The position numbers and the translations under genes are program-made. Below are positions 1 through 9,849 of a stretch of 64,000 nt of DNA, one piece after another (position 1 is the first letter of the stretch; every line of letters begins with the position of its first letter). A model generated the notes under the pieces. That model ran no database searches and was not told the DNA's origin. It saw nothing but the letters and a program-made list of their open reading frames with translations. This DNA is from Lathyrus oleraceus (Eukaryota; Streptophyta; Magnoliopsida; Fabales; Fabaceae), in the NCBI RefSeq assembly GCF_024323335.1, contig NC_066582.1:185970973-186034972 (forward strand), given 5' to 3'.

Positions 1-619
1 ACGATATTTTCTCGCGATAGGCCATGATCTTTGACTTCATGAAGTTGTAGATGGTGAGAGGTAGGCTAACTTTAACCCTTGTTAGTAGGAAGTACATGAG
101 ATACTTGTCATCAAAAGTGAGCAAGTCCTAATCCTTTTCCCTTGGCAGGAAATTTGTCACCAGCAATTGATGCCAGAATTTTACCATAGGAGTGAGGGTA
201 AAGGCACTTGCAGGCTTTTTAGGGTTGCCATAAATACGTTTAAGAATGTTGGAGATGGAGGGGTTATTGCTTATGTACTTATTCCATTATCTTCACACTT
301 TATTGCTTTATCATAGAGTGGTGGAGTAATGATGATTAGGAACCCAAGGACATGGGACTGGGTTTCAAAAGCATTCTGGTCGATTTTCTTAATGAACACA
401 TTCACTCAGAATTATTTGATGATAATAAAGTAAATAGGTTCATAGATCATGTCAAAGTAATTGTCTCATTGTTGAAAAGAGACAGTTTCTTGAAAATCAA
501 GCCCTTCATCCTCCAGTTCTTCAAAAACAAGAAACTTTTCATTTAGAGTGAACAAGAGGTTTTTATTGCCAATTAAGGTTCTGGAAGCCATTTCTGCTTT
601 AGGATTCGTTGGAACGAAA
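1..619 (-). pseudogene. Decayed ORF2 remnant ('putative plant transposon protein', SIRE-type)
   Basis: Read on the minus strand from about 619 downward, the sequence encodes a broken protein that starts around MASRTLIGN (ATG near 592). It passes through YFDMIYEPIY, QSHVLGFLI and KFWHQLLV and leaves the window at position 1. The order of blocks (acidic N-terminus, a 'YFxxIYxPIYP..' block, a 'VLGxxIxIT' block, a 'FWHQLLxxNFLP' block) matches the ORF2 of SIRE-like copia elements, including the copies at 9850 and 50113 in this window. At least three in-frame stops and one or more frameshifts lie between about 470 and 190, so it is dead. No polymerase domain is joined to it here. Its function is unknown, and family membership is inferred from shared blocks rather than a search. 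Confidence 0.6.
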
Positions 620-1470
620 TTGGTTTTCCCCATATCCCTTGGATTTTGATGATGACAAAGTATTTAAAGAACAATAGAGTATACTAATGTTTGTTCAAGT
701 GTGCATGATCATATACTAGATTCCTATTAAATTCAAGTATTGGTTTTGACTCTGAATATCCAAAGAGAAACATGAAGATCGTATTATGATGTATTAGAAG
801 GTGAAGAACCGACTCTGAAAAAGTTATCTTCTAAAGAGGTCATCATTCAAACATTAGAGCCTGAAATAATCAACCTCTGAAGAACAGACCTTGGAGAAGT
901 CTGCTTCTAGTGATTAGAATTTGAGCTAGTCAAAGTACAAGGACCAAGATGACACTGATAGGTCATTGTTCATCTCTGAACATACTTTATCACGTGATGA
1001 CCTAAGATCTAGTTTCTTCATAGAGTCTTCTAGGATACAAATTCTAATTCCTTTTGTAGCAAAGGTTTTTTAAACTAGGTTTCACCTAACCATACAGTTT
1101 GGTGAAACATCTCATCATCTCCCAACGTATCTTTTGAAGCTTCTCATTAGACTCTATTTTGCTGCATCTCCAACAAATCTTTTCTTCACTATTTAAGGAG
1201 CTAAAATACTTGAAGGTCAATACAAATGATATACACGCATACACGCTGAACATGCTAATAGATAACAATTCCCAACTTAAGAGAAGCTACTTTGTTAAAG
1301 TTTTAGCACAAGCTAAACTTAGGATTTCTTATCCTTGTATATCTTATAAATCTTTAAGTTTTAAAAGAGTTCTATTGCATTGTATTATTTATACACCTTT
1401 GATTGTATATCAAGCATATTCACCTAACAATCATTTATCTGCTAGGTAGATTGTTAGAAATCTCTTTGAC

Positions 1471-1762
1471 CAAGGAAGTATCATACTTGTGTGTGTGAGC
1501 AAAGAAGTATCTAGCTTGTGTGCAAGAGAAAGGAAGTCTCATACTTGTGTGTGTGATCTAGGAAGTCTCTAGCTTGTATGCAAGAGCAAGGAAGTATCAT
1601 ACTTTTACATGTGAGCAAGGAAGTCTCTAGCTTGTGTGCAAGAGCAAGGAAACCTAATCATGTTTGTGTGTGAGAAAGGAAGTCTCTAGCTTGTGTGTAA
1701 GAGTAAGGAAGTCTCATACTTGTGTGTGTGAGAAAATAAAGTCTCTTGCTTGCGTGCTTGAG
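1471..1762 (+). repeat. 58-bp minisatellite inside an LTR (about 5 copies)
   Basis: Five tandem units of 58-59 bp. Each unit has two half-units: 'caaggaagtatcatacttgt' followed by a GT-rich stretch, and 'aaggaagtctctagcttgtg' followed by 'tgcaagag'. The copies differ by several substitutions each. The array lies within the truncated SIRE-like LTR upstream of its primer site, so it is part of U3/R rather than an independent satellite. Confidence 0.85.
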
Positions 1763-2010
1763 AAAATTGTAATCTTGTTTGATTATAGTGAAAATCTCTT
1801 ATAAGTACAAGGGGACTGGATTATACTCGATTTGTGAGAGGAACCAGGATAACTCTATGTGTTATTCTTATTTCTTGCATTTTATATCCGCTGCCTATAT
1901 CTAACTAACTCAAATTCTATAACCTTGTGTTTAAAATCAAACTTAAGATTTCTCAAATAAAGAAAAAGCCAACACAATTCAACCCCTTCTCGTGTTTTCC
2001 TCACCTGAGT

Positions 2011-2022
2011 TGGCATCAAAGC
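2011..2022 (+). other. Primer-binding-site-like sequence
   Basis: TGGCATCAAAGC immediately downstream of the LTR end. It resembles TGGTATCAGAGC, the initiator-Met tRNA primer site common in plant copia elements, with two differences. It defines the 3' limit of the truncated LTR. Confidence 0.6.
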
Positions 2023-2161
2023 ACGATATGTGCTTAACACTTAACAATGGTACAAAAAAGATCTTGAGAAAAACATATTGATCTATGTCTAGTGTATTTG
2101 AATCTGAGAGTGGTACTCCTACTCCTCATATTGCTATAAATCATGAATATAGTAATCTAGA

Positions 2162-3462
2162 ATGGATCCAATCAAGAACATTTTTGAGAAGCCTGCTTTA
2201 ACTGGGAGGATTGCCCGTTGGAAGATGTTATTATCTGAGTATGATATTGAATACCGATCTCAAAAAGCTATTAAAGGTAGTGTCTTGGCTGACCATTTTC
2301 CTCACCAACCTATTGAAGATTAACAATCAGTGCAGTATGATTTTCCTGACGAAGAGATTTTGTACTTGAAGATAAAAGATTGTGATGAATCATATCTTGA
2401 AGAAGGGCCAGAGCCTGGTTCTCGTTGGGGCATGGTATTTGATGGAGCTGTTAATTCGTATGGTAATGGCATTGGGGCAATGATTATTACTCCTCAAGGC
2501 ACTCATTTTCCGTTTACAGCTAGATTGACCTTCAAATGTACAAACAATATGGCTGAGTATGAAGCTTGCATTATGGGGCTTGAAGAGGCCATTGATCTCA
2601 GAACCAAATATCTTGACGTCTATGGAGATTCAACTTTGGTTATAAATTAGATAAAAGGTGAATGGGAAGCGAATCAACCCGGTTTGATACCATATAGAGA
2701 TTATACGAGGAGGATATCAACTTTCTTTACAAAGGTTGAGTTTCATCATATCCCTCGAGACGAAAATCGGATGGCAGATGCTCTTGCAACATTAGCTTCA
2801 ATGATTGTGGTGAAATTTTGGAATGAGGTTCCCAATTTGAATGTGATGCGTCTTGATAGGCCAACTCATGTATTTGTTGTTGAAGAAGTCAAAGATGAAA
2901 AGCCATGGTATTATGATATCAAATGTTTCCTCCAATACCAGATTTACCCGCCTGGGGCATCTTTGAAAGATAAGAAGACTTTGAGAAGATTAGCTGGTAA
3001 CTTCTACCTGAATGGTGAAGTGCTTTATAAGATAAATTTTGATATGGTTTTGCTCATATGCGTGGATAGACACGAAGCAGACCTGTTGATGACTGAAGTC
3101 CATGAAGGTTAGTTTGGTACCCATTCCAATGGACATGCTATGGCAAAGAAGATGTTTAGAGCAGGTTACTATTGGCTGGCAATGGAGTCTGACTGTTGTA
3201 AGTTTGTGAAGAAAGGCCATAAGTGTCAAATTTATGCAGATAAGATTCACGTTCCTCCGACACTGTTGAATGTCATTTCCTCTCCATGGCCCTTCTCCGT
3301 GTGGGGAATTGATATGATTAGCATGATTGAGCCTAAAGCATCAAACGAACATCATTTCATTTTGGTGGATATTGATTACTTCACAAAGTGGGTTGAAGTG
3401 ACATCATATGCAAATGTGACCAAGCAGGTTGTGGTCTGATTTATCAAGAATCAGATTATATG
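2162..3462 (+). pseudogene. Ogre pol remnant: end of RNase H, second RNase H, integrase N-terminal half
   Basis: The reading begins MDPIKNIFEKPALTGRIARW (end of the RT-linked RNase H) and continues through the dual-RNase-H segment typical of Tat elements: D-G-A at about 2436, EYEA at about 2555, YGDST near 2625 and DALATLAS near 2778. It then reaches the integrase zinc-binding region and catalytic core start (WGIDMI, HFILVDIDYFTKWVEV). Stops break the frame: TAA at about 2321 (end of HQPIED), TAG at about 2648 (LVIN*IKGEWE) and TAG near 3109, before the GHSNGHAM-like block. Element A interrupts the integrase at 3462. As polymerase it is non-functional. The family call is from motif order and wording. 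Confidence 0.8.
3458..3462 (+). other. Target-site duplication of element A (left copy)
   Basis: ATATG directly before the TG start of the 5' LTR. It is repeated at 13660-13664 directly after the 3' LTR. A five-base duplication is the expected size for LTR-retrotransposon integration. Confidence 0.95.
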
Positions 3463-4519
3463 TGTAAGAACAAAAATTGTTCTACAACAGATTCCATGAT
3501 TTTGATGATAACAAAGGATGAAACCAAAAATGGCACCCTAACGAAAAGTTTCTAAGTGTGCAGGGTTCTAAGGAAAGAAGGAAGAGATCTGATGACGTCA
3601 TCAGATACAGAATCATATCAGATACAAATTATCAGAAGACCAGAAGTAGAAACACGTTCAAGAAAGTCTAACTCTGAGCAAAACAGCAAAATATCAGAAG
3701 CATCTGAACAAGAAGTACGCTCTAGAAGTTCTGACTCTGAACAACGGTATGTCAAACTCCAGAAGCTCTCAGCACTATCTGAAGAAACCATCAGAACTCA
3801 AAAGAGATCAACATCAGAAGTTAGATAGCAAGATTCCCAGAAACATGAAGACTCTGATCATGGATTTCCTAATAAAGAAAGAGTAACGTTAACTTCAAAT
3901 AAAGGCTTGGAAATGGATTTCCTAATACAGAAAGAGACGTTAACTCCAAATTCAAATGAAAAGGAACTATATTTGGAAAGAAGTCATTCGAGGAGAAAAA
4001 GTAGTGTTGGCAAGAAGCTATATAAGTTATGGCATTAATTCAAATTATTATCCATCAATTTCAACGACTACTTCACTCCTATATAAAGGACAGCAATTAT
4101 CTTTGAGAGGTTAAGAAGCAAGCATACACAAAAACATTCTTTATCTCTCTCAATATTTCACAAAGCTTTTGCTTAAAACGTGAAACACTTTTGTTCTTAC
4201 TGTTGTAATATTTGCTTATCTTAGAAGCACTTTAGATTACATTGTCTTTCATCTATTGTTTTATTTTCCTCAAGTGACTCTGCGCAGTCTGTATACTTGA
4301 GAGGACTAAGAGATCTTTCTCTTAGACGTTGGTTGTAAACAATCTTTCAAGATTAGTGGATTAAGTCCTTGTTGAAGGCGAAATCACCTTGGCCGGGTGG
4401 ACTGGAGTAGATTTGTGTTATAAGCGAACCAGTATAAATTCCTTGTGTGGTTTTTATTTTAAAAAGTGCTTATTTTCCCAAACAATTCAAACCCCCCTTT
4501 CTTGTTTTTCTCACCTTCA
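3463..4519 (+). repeat. Element A 5' LTR
   Basis: Starts TGTAAGAACAAAAATTG and ends TCACCTTCA, so it has TG...CA ends. It contains a TATA box at 4080. A short open frame (3556-3828) rich in Ser/Glu is carried in both LTR copies but has no recognisable domain and probably is not a gene. Confidence 0.95.
4080..4087 (+). promoter_or_regulatory. TATA box of element A LTR
   Basis: TATATAAA within 'cactcctatataaaggac', about 440 bp before the LTR end and 520 bp before the gag ATG. The same box is in the 3' LTR at 13220-13227. It is the likely start of the R region and of genomic RNA synthesis. Plant LTR promoters usually carry such a box; activity is not shown. Confidence 0.65.
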
Positions 4520-4521
4520 AT

Positions 4522-4533
4522 TAGTATCAGAGC
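4522..4533 (+). other. Element A primer-binding site
   Basis: TAGTATCAGAGC directly after the LTR, matching the usual TGGTATCAGAGC (initiator-Met tRNA) except for one base (G to A at the second position). The mismatch could be post-insertion decay. Confidence 0.8.
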
Positions 4534-4601
4534 TCCGGCTCTGTTATTGATTTTCTAATCAAACACTTAACAGTGTAGAGAGATCCAGAACGAGAAAAAC
4601 T

Positions 4602-6404
4602 ATGGCCCACACAAATGAAAAAGATAATTACAATGCTAAGCCTCTTGTCTTTGATGGAGAGAAATTCGATTACTGGAAAGATAGAATTGAAAGTTTCTTT
4701 CTAGGCTATGATGCTGATCTCTGGGACATTGTCACAGATGGATACAAACCTCCTATCACAGAGGATGGAGCTGAAGTTCCCAGAAGTAAGATGTCAGATG
4801 ATCAGAAGCGAGTTTTCAAAAATCATCACAAGGCCAGAACCATACTCCTCAATGCTATATCTTACAACGAGTATGAAAAGATCACCAACAGAGAAACAGC
4901 CAAAGACATACTTGACTCTCTGAGGATGACTCATGAAGGAAACTCTCAGGTCAAAGAGACAAAGGCTCTGGCGCTTATCCAGAAATATGAAGCCTTCAAA
5001 ATGGAGGATGACGAAGCCATAGAGGTAATGTTCTCTAGATTCCAAACTCTTGTTGCAGGTCTCAAAGTTCTAGACAAAGGGTACACAACTGCAGACCACG
5101 TTAAAAAGATAGTCAGAAGCTTGCCAAAGAAGTGGAGACCCATGGTCACTGCTCTGAAGTTGTCTAAGGATCTGAACAATATCAGTCTTGAAGAGCTGGT
5201 CAGTTCTCTCAGAAGCCATGAGATAGAACTAGAGGAAGATGAACCTCAAAAGAAGAACAAGTCTGTAGCATTAAAGTCCAGATCTGAAAGACGCAAATCT
5301 GACAGAACCAAAGCCTTCCAGGCAGAAACTGAAGATGCTGATGACTCTGAACCAGAAGATTCTGATGATGAAGAAGAATTGTCCCTCTTGACCAAAAGAG
5401 TTAAACAACTCTGGAAAAAGAGGAACAACAACTTCAGAAGACCAAGACCAAGAGGGGATCGATCAGAATCAACCTCAAAAGGTAAAACTAACAAAGATAT
5501 TACTTGTTATGAATGTAAAGAAACAGGTCACTACAGGAATGAATGCCCCAAGCTAAAGAAAGACAATTCTAGAAAAGAAAGCTTCAAGAAAAATACCTTC
5601 AGGACAAAGAAAGGATTAATGGCTACCTGGGATGATAGTGAATCTGGCTCATCAGAATCTGACTCTGATGAACAGGCAAATGTGGCATTTATGGTTACCA
5701 CATCCAGGAGCAGCTCAGATGAAGAATCTGAAGAGGTATTTTCTGAACTCTCTCGATCTGATCTAGAATCATGCTTGTCAGAAACTCTAAGCTCATATCA
5801 GAAATTAAAACAAAAGTTTAAAAATATAAAAGGCTGTCTTGAAGCAAAATTTGAAGAATGTGGCAAACTTGAGATGACAATTCTAAAACGAGAGGATGAA
5901 ATCAGATCCTTAACATTACAAAGAGATGCAGCGAATAAAAAACGTTTAGAACTGGAAGAAGTGTTATCTCAAACTCCACAGACTTCAAATGCAATAATTT
6001 ATAAATACGAAGAAGCCTTTCAAGAATTTCTGAAAAATGGGATAGGAAGGAGTGTCATGGCATCCATGATTTATGGACTCAGTCAGAACAATAAAAAGGG
6101 AATTGGGTATGATTCTAAGGAAGATAAAATTTCTACTAGTGACCAACTTAAATCTCCGTTTTCATATCACTATACGCACACACAAGAACAAAAATTTGAA
6201 AATGCTAGAAAACCCAAAGTTATAAGAAACTCTGGGAAAACTAATCAAAGAGGACCCAAGAGATTCTGGGTACCAAAAGATAAGATTGTTTATGTTGCAG
6301 ATATCCTATGCAGCAAAGTTCAGACACCAGTCATGGTACCTGGACTCTGGATGCTCGCGACACATGACGGGAAGAAAGTCTATGTTCCAAAGCCTGGAAC
6401 TTAA
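4602..6404 (+). CDS. gag: Element A gag polyprotein (open, 600 aa)
   Basis: Nucleocapsid/capsid protein of a copia element, which packages the element RNA into virus-like particles. The ATG at 4602 follows the primer site by about 70 bp and begins MAHTNEKDNYNAKPL. Residues about 15-230 form the UBN2-type gag core (FDGEKFDYWKDRIESFF, DHVKKIVRSLPKKW). Residues 302-315 are a CCHC zinc knuckle (CYECKETGHYRNEC). The stretch around residues 385-465 is heptad-rich and probably coiled-coil. There is no stop before 6402-6404. The last 40 or so codons overlap the protease, which is read one base further on (see the pol entry), so the C-terminal residues after about 570 are probably translated only when no frame change occurs. 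Confidence 0.85.
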   Translation: MAHTNEKDNYNAKPLVFDGEKFDYWKDRIESFFLGYDADLWDIVTDGYKPPITEDGAEVPRSKMSDDQKRVFKNHHKARTILLNAISYNEYEKITNRETAKDILDSLRMTHEGNSQVKETKALALIQKYEAFKMEDDEAIEVMFSRFQTLVAGLKVLDKGYTTADHVKKIVRSLPKKWRPMVTALKLSKDLNNISLEELVSSLRSHEIELEEDEPQKKNKSVALKSRSERRKSDRTKAFQAETEDADDSEPEDSDDEEELSLLTKRVKQLWKKRNNNFRRPRPRGDRSESTSKGKTNKDITCYECKETGHYRNECPKLKKDNSRKESFKKNTFRTKKGLMATWDDSESGSSESDSDEQANVAFMVTTSRSSSDEESEEVFSELSRSDLESCLSETLSSYQKLKQKFKNIKGCLEAKFEECGKLEMTILKREDEIRSLTLQRDAANKKRLELEEVLSQTPQTSNAIIYKYEEAFQEFLKNGIGRSVMASMIYGLSQNNKKGIGYDSKEDKISTSDQLKSPFSYHYTHTQEQKFENARKPKVIRNSGKTNQRGPKRFWVPKDKIVYVADILCSKVQTPVMVPGLWMLATHDGKKVYVPKPGT

Positions 6405-9372
6405 AGATGCTGGATTCGTAGGCTTCGGAGGAGATCAGAAAGGAAGGATCAGAGGCTCCGGAACTATTGGTAATGGCACTCTTCCCTCTATATCTGATGT
6501 TCTTTACGTAGAAGGATTAATGCATAACTTGTTATCCATAAGTCAATTAAGTGATAACGGTTATGACGTGATCTTTAATCAAAAAACATGTAAAGCCATA
6601 AATCAAAACAATGGTTCAGTCCTATTCACAGGCAAGAGGAAAAAAAACATTTATAAAATCAATCTTTCTGATTTAAAAGAACAAAATGTTAAATGTCTAA
6701 TGACTGTTCACGAAGAGCAATGGGTGTGGCATAGACGCTTGGGCCACATTAGCATGAGGAAACTTTCTCAGCTAAATAAACTCGAGTTAGTCAGAGGCCT
6801 ACCTAAATTGAAGTTTTCTTCAGATGCTCTATGTGAGGCATGTCAGAAAGGAAAATTTTCAAAAACGTCTTTCAAAAAGAAAAATGTTGTTTCTACCTCT
6901 AAGCCTCTGGAACTTCTCCACATTGACTTATTTGGTCCTGTGAAAACAGCATCAGTCAATGGAAAGAAGTATGGACTAGTCATTGTTGATGATTACAGTC
7001 GCTGAACATGGGTGAAATTCCTAAAGCACAAGAGTGAGTCTCACTCTGTATTCACTAGTTTCTGCTCCAAAGTGCAAAAAGAATTTGACTCTAAAATTAT
7101 TAGAGTCAGAAGTGATCATGGTGGGGAATTTGAAAACAAAGATTTTGAGGAATTATTTGACTCTAATGGAATATCCCATGATTTCTCCTGCCCTAGAACT
7201 CCACAACAAAATGGAGTTGTAGAGAGGAAGAATAGGACACTCCAAGAGATGGCCAGAACCATGATCAATGAAACTAATGTGGCAAAGCACTTTTGGGCAG
7301 AAGCTGTAAATACAACGTGTTACATTCAGAATAGAATCTCTATAAGACCTATTCTGGAAAAGACTCCCTATGAACTGTGTAAAGGAAGAAAACCAAACAT
7401 TTCATATTTTCATCCTTTTGGATGTTCTTGCTTTATCTTAAACACTAAAGAACATCTGAACAAGTTCGATTCTAAAGCACAGAAAGGTATTATGTTAGGA
7501 TACTCAGAACGCTCTAAAGGCTACAGAGTATACAACACAGAAACCAAAATTGTGGAAGAATCAATTCATGTCAGATTTGATGATAAGCTTGACCCTGAAA
7601 AGTCAAAGCTAGTTGAAAATTTTGCAGATTTAGATATCACTCTTGCAGGATCTGATAAAGCTCTAGAAGCAACTGTCACTCAGAACTCTGAAGAAATTAA
7701 ATCCCCAGAAATCCCAAAGAAAGTTAAAAGTCGTATCAACATATCTGAAGATTTGATTCTGGGAAACAAGGACGAACCTGTCAGAACCAGATCTACCTTC
7801 AGGACCTCTAAAGATACTCCTCTGGGACTAGTGTCTCTGATTGAGCCTACGTCCTGTGATGAAGCACTTCAAGATAACGACTGGGTTTCAGCCATGCAAG
7901 AAGAATTAGATCAATTCACAAAGAATGATGTCTGGGATCTTGTTCCAAAGCCCAGAGGCACTCACGTTATTGGAACCAGATGGGTATTCAGAAACAAGCT
8001 GAATGAGAAAGGAGAAGTCGTCAGAAACAAAGCTCGACTGGTAGCTCAAGGTTATAGTCAACAAGAAGGTATTGACTATAATGAAACCTTTGCTCCAGTC
8101 GCAAGGTTAGAATCTATTCGTCTTCTTGTATCTTTTGCTATAAACCACTCTATCAAATTATATCAAATGGATGTCAAGAGCGCATTCCTTAATGGTTATA
8201 TTTCAGAAGAAGTGTATGTCAACCAACCTCCAGGTTTTGAAAATCCAAATTTTCCAGAACATGTTTTTAAACTTAAAAAATCTTTATATGGACTTAAACA
8301 AGCTCCCAGAGCTTGGTATGAACGTTTAAGCAATTTTCTTCTGGAACACAATTTTATCAGAGGGAAAGTTGACTCCACACTCTTCTGTAAGAACCTTAAC
8401 AATGATCTCATGATATGCCAGATATACGTTGATGATATTATTTTTGGTTCAGTTAACGCCTCTGTTTGTCAAGAATTCACTGAGTTAATGCAGGCAGAAT
8501 TTGAAATGAGCTTAATGCAAGAACTAAATTTCTTTCTGGGAATTCAAATTAATCAAACTTCAGAAGTTACATACGTTCATCAAAGCAAATACATTAAAGA
8601 TGTTCTAAATAAATTTGATATGGCTGACTGCAACTCTGCAAAAACTCCCATGCATCCGACATGCATTCTTGAAAAGGAAGAAGTAAGCAAAAAGGTTTGT
8701 CAGAAGCTCTATCGAGGTATGATAGGCTCTCTTCTCTATCTGACTGCTACTCATCCTGATATTCTCTTTAGTGTTTGTCTCTGTGCCAGATTCCAATCAG
8801 ATCCCAGAGAATCTCATTTAACAGCAGTTAAGAGAATTCTCAAGTATCTGAAAGGAACTCCTAACCTGGGCCTGATGTATGAGAAAACATCAGAGTATAG
8901 ACTTTCGGGTTACTGTGATGCAGATTATGCAGGAGATAGACTAGAACGAAAAAGCACATCTGGAAATTGCCAGCTTCTGGGAAACAATCTGATATCCTGG
9001 GCCAGCAAGAGACAGTCAACTATTGCTCTATCTACTGCAGAAGCAGAATATATCTCAGCATCACTGTGCACAACTCAGATGCTCTGGATGAAGAATTAGT
9101 TAGAAGATCTGCAAATCTTCGAGAGTAACATTCCTATCTTCTGTGATAATACTGCTGCCATTTGTCTAAGTAAGAATCCCATTCTACACTCCAGGGCTAA
9201 GCACATTGAAATAAAACATCATTTTATCAGAGACTATGTTCAGAAAGGGATAGTAACATTGAAGTTCATTGATACAGATCATCAATGGGCAGATATATTT
9301 ACTAAGCCTTTAGCTGAAGATAGATTTCTTTTTATCTTAGAAAAACTGAACATTCAAAATTGCCCTGAATAA
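6286..9372 (+). pseudogene. pol: Element A pol: protease, integrase, reverse transcriptase, RNase H (two stops)
   Basis: Aspartic protease motif SWYLDSGCSRHMTG follows the frame change. Then come the integrase zinc site (WHRRLGH ... LCEACQKGKF), the integrase core (LLHIDLFGP, DHGGEFEN, PQQNGVVERKNR), reverse transcriptase (QMDVKSAFLNG, LYGLKQAPRAW, YVDDIIFG) and RNase H (GYCDADYAGD, STAEAEYIS, CDNTAAICLSKNP). All are in one frame from 6286 to the terminal TAA at 9370-9372, but it is interrupted by TGA at 7003-7005 (after VDDYSR) and TAG at 9097-9099 (after LWMKN). The copy therefore cannot make full pol. The protease frame is +1 relative to gag; no ATG is needed if expressed as gag-pol. Confidence 0.9.
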
Positions 9373-9849
9373 ATTGTGCCTCTGAAGATGTAAAATGAGA
9401 CTCTGACATAAACAAACAAGTTTCTGTCTCTGACTCTGATACTTCTACCAAGTTAAGAAGATATCTGAGTTAGAAATATCCAGGAACCAATCCTTTGGTA
9501 TTCCTGAAGATCAGATACATCAAAACACGTGGAGCACTTAGCGTCTAACCTTGGAACTTCTAGACAGCTGTCCAGAAGAAATTCAAAGGCCAGACGATTG
9601 AGATCTCCTCGAGCAGTGTGCATACTGTTGGGATTAGACATTCATTAATGAGCCTTAATCATTTTTCCCCCAAGCGTGCTAACTTGTGTTTTGTGCTAAC
9701 GCTGAATAGTGTGTCGTTTTGCATGTGTCTCGTTTAGGGTATTTAAATACTCCTCTCACATTTCACACACTTATCACTCTCACTCACTCTCAAACCCTCT
9801 CTGAAGCATTTCTACAAACACTTCATCTTCATCTTCTTCTTCATCAACT
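9373..9849 (+). other. Spacer between pol and ORF2 in element A
   Basis: 477 bp without a credible coding frame. It ends in a CT-rich leader ('cactctcactcactctcaaa' region, 9775-9800) directly before ORF2. Confidence 0.6.
9740..9749 (+). promoter_or_regulatory. TATA-like box upstream of ORF2 (element A)
   Basis: TATTTAAATA at 9740-9749, 100 bp before the ORF2 ATG, followed by a CT-rich stretch of the kind seen near plant core promoters. Element C has a comparable AT-rich box about 110 bp before its own ORF2. A separate ORF2 transcript is inferred, not shown. Confidence 0.4.

Larger units (their letters stand above)
636..2155 (+). mobile_element. Truncated SIRE-like copia element: LTR, primer site and short leader
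   Basis: The left part (from about 640, 'ttggattttgatgatgaca') resembles the start of the LTR of element A. The right part ends in 'tgttttcctcacctgag', followed by 'ttggcatcaaagc', which resembles an initiator-Met primer-binding site. This is the same order as at the end of element A's 5' LTR. After the primer site there are only about 130 bp of leader, with a short reading frame starting MSSVFESESGTPTP at 2084, before Ogre RNase H sequence begins near 2156. The 5' boundary is uncertain because no paired LTR is available. The rest of the element and its 3' LTR are missing, so this is a truncated 5' end or a recombination product. No gene is seen between 640 and 1470 apart from LTR sequence. 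Confidence 0.6.

Noticed and set aside
352..546. Small plus-strand ORF near the left end
   Set aside because: It is the antisense of the ORF2 remnant read on the minus strand; the minus reading has recognisable blocks.
3556..3828. 90-codon open frame in both LTRs of element A (also 12696-12968)
   Set aside because: It lies fully within the LTR, upstream of the TATA box, has only low-complexity Ser/Glu/Arg content and is present in both copies simply because LTRs are duplicated.
7003..9099. RIP-like or deamination-only origin for all premature stops
   Set aside because: Some stops (A at 9097, the two in CACTA 2, RNase H of D) fit C-to-T change, but others in B and D appear to need G-to-T or small indels, so this does not hold as a general explanation.
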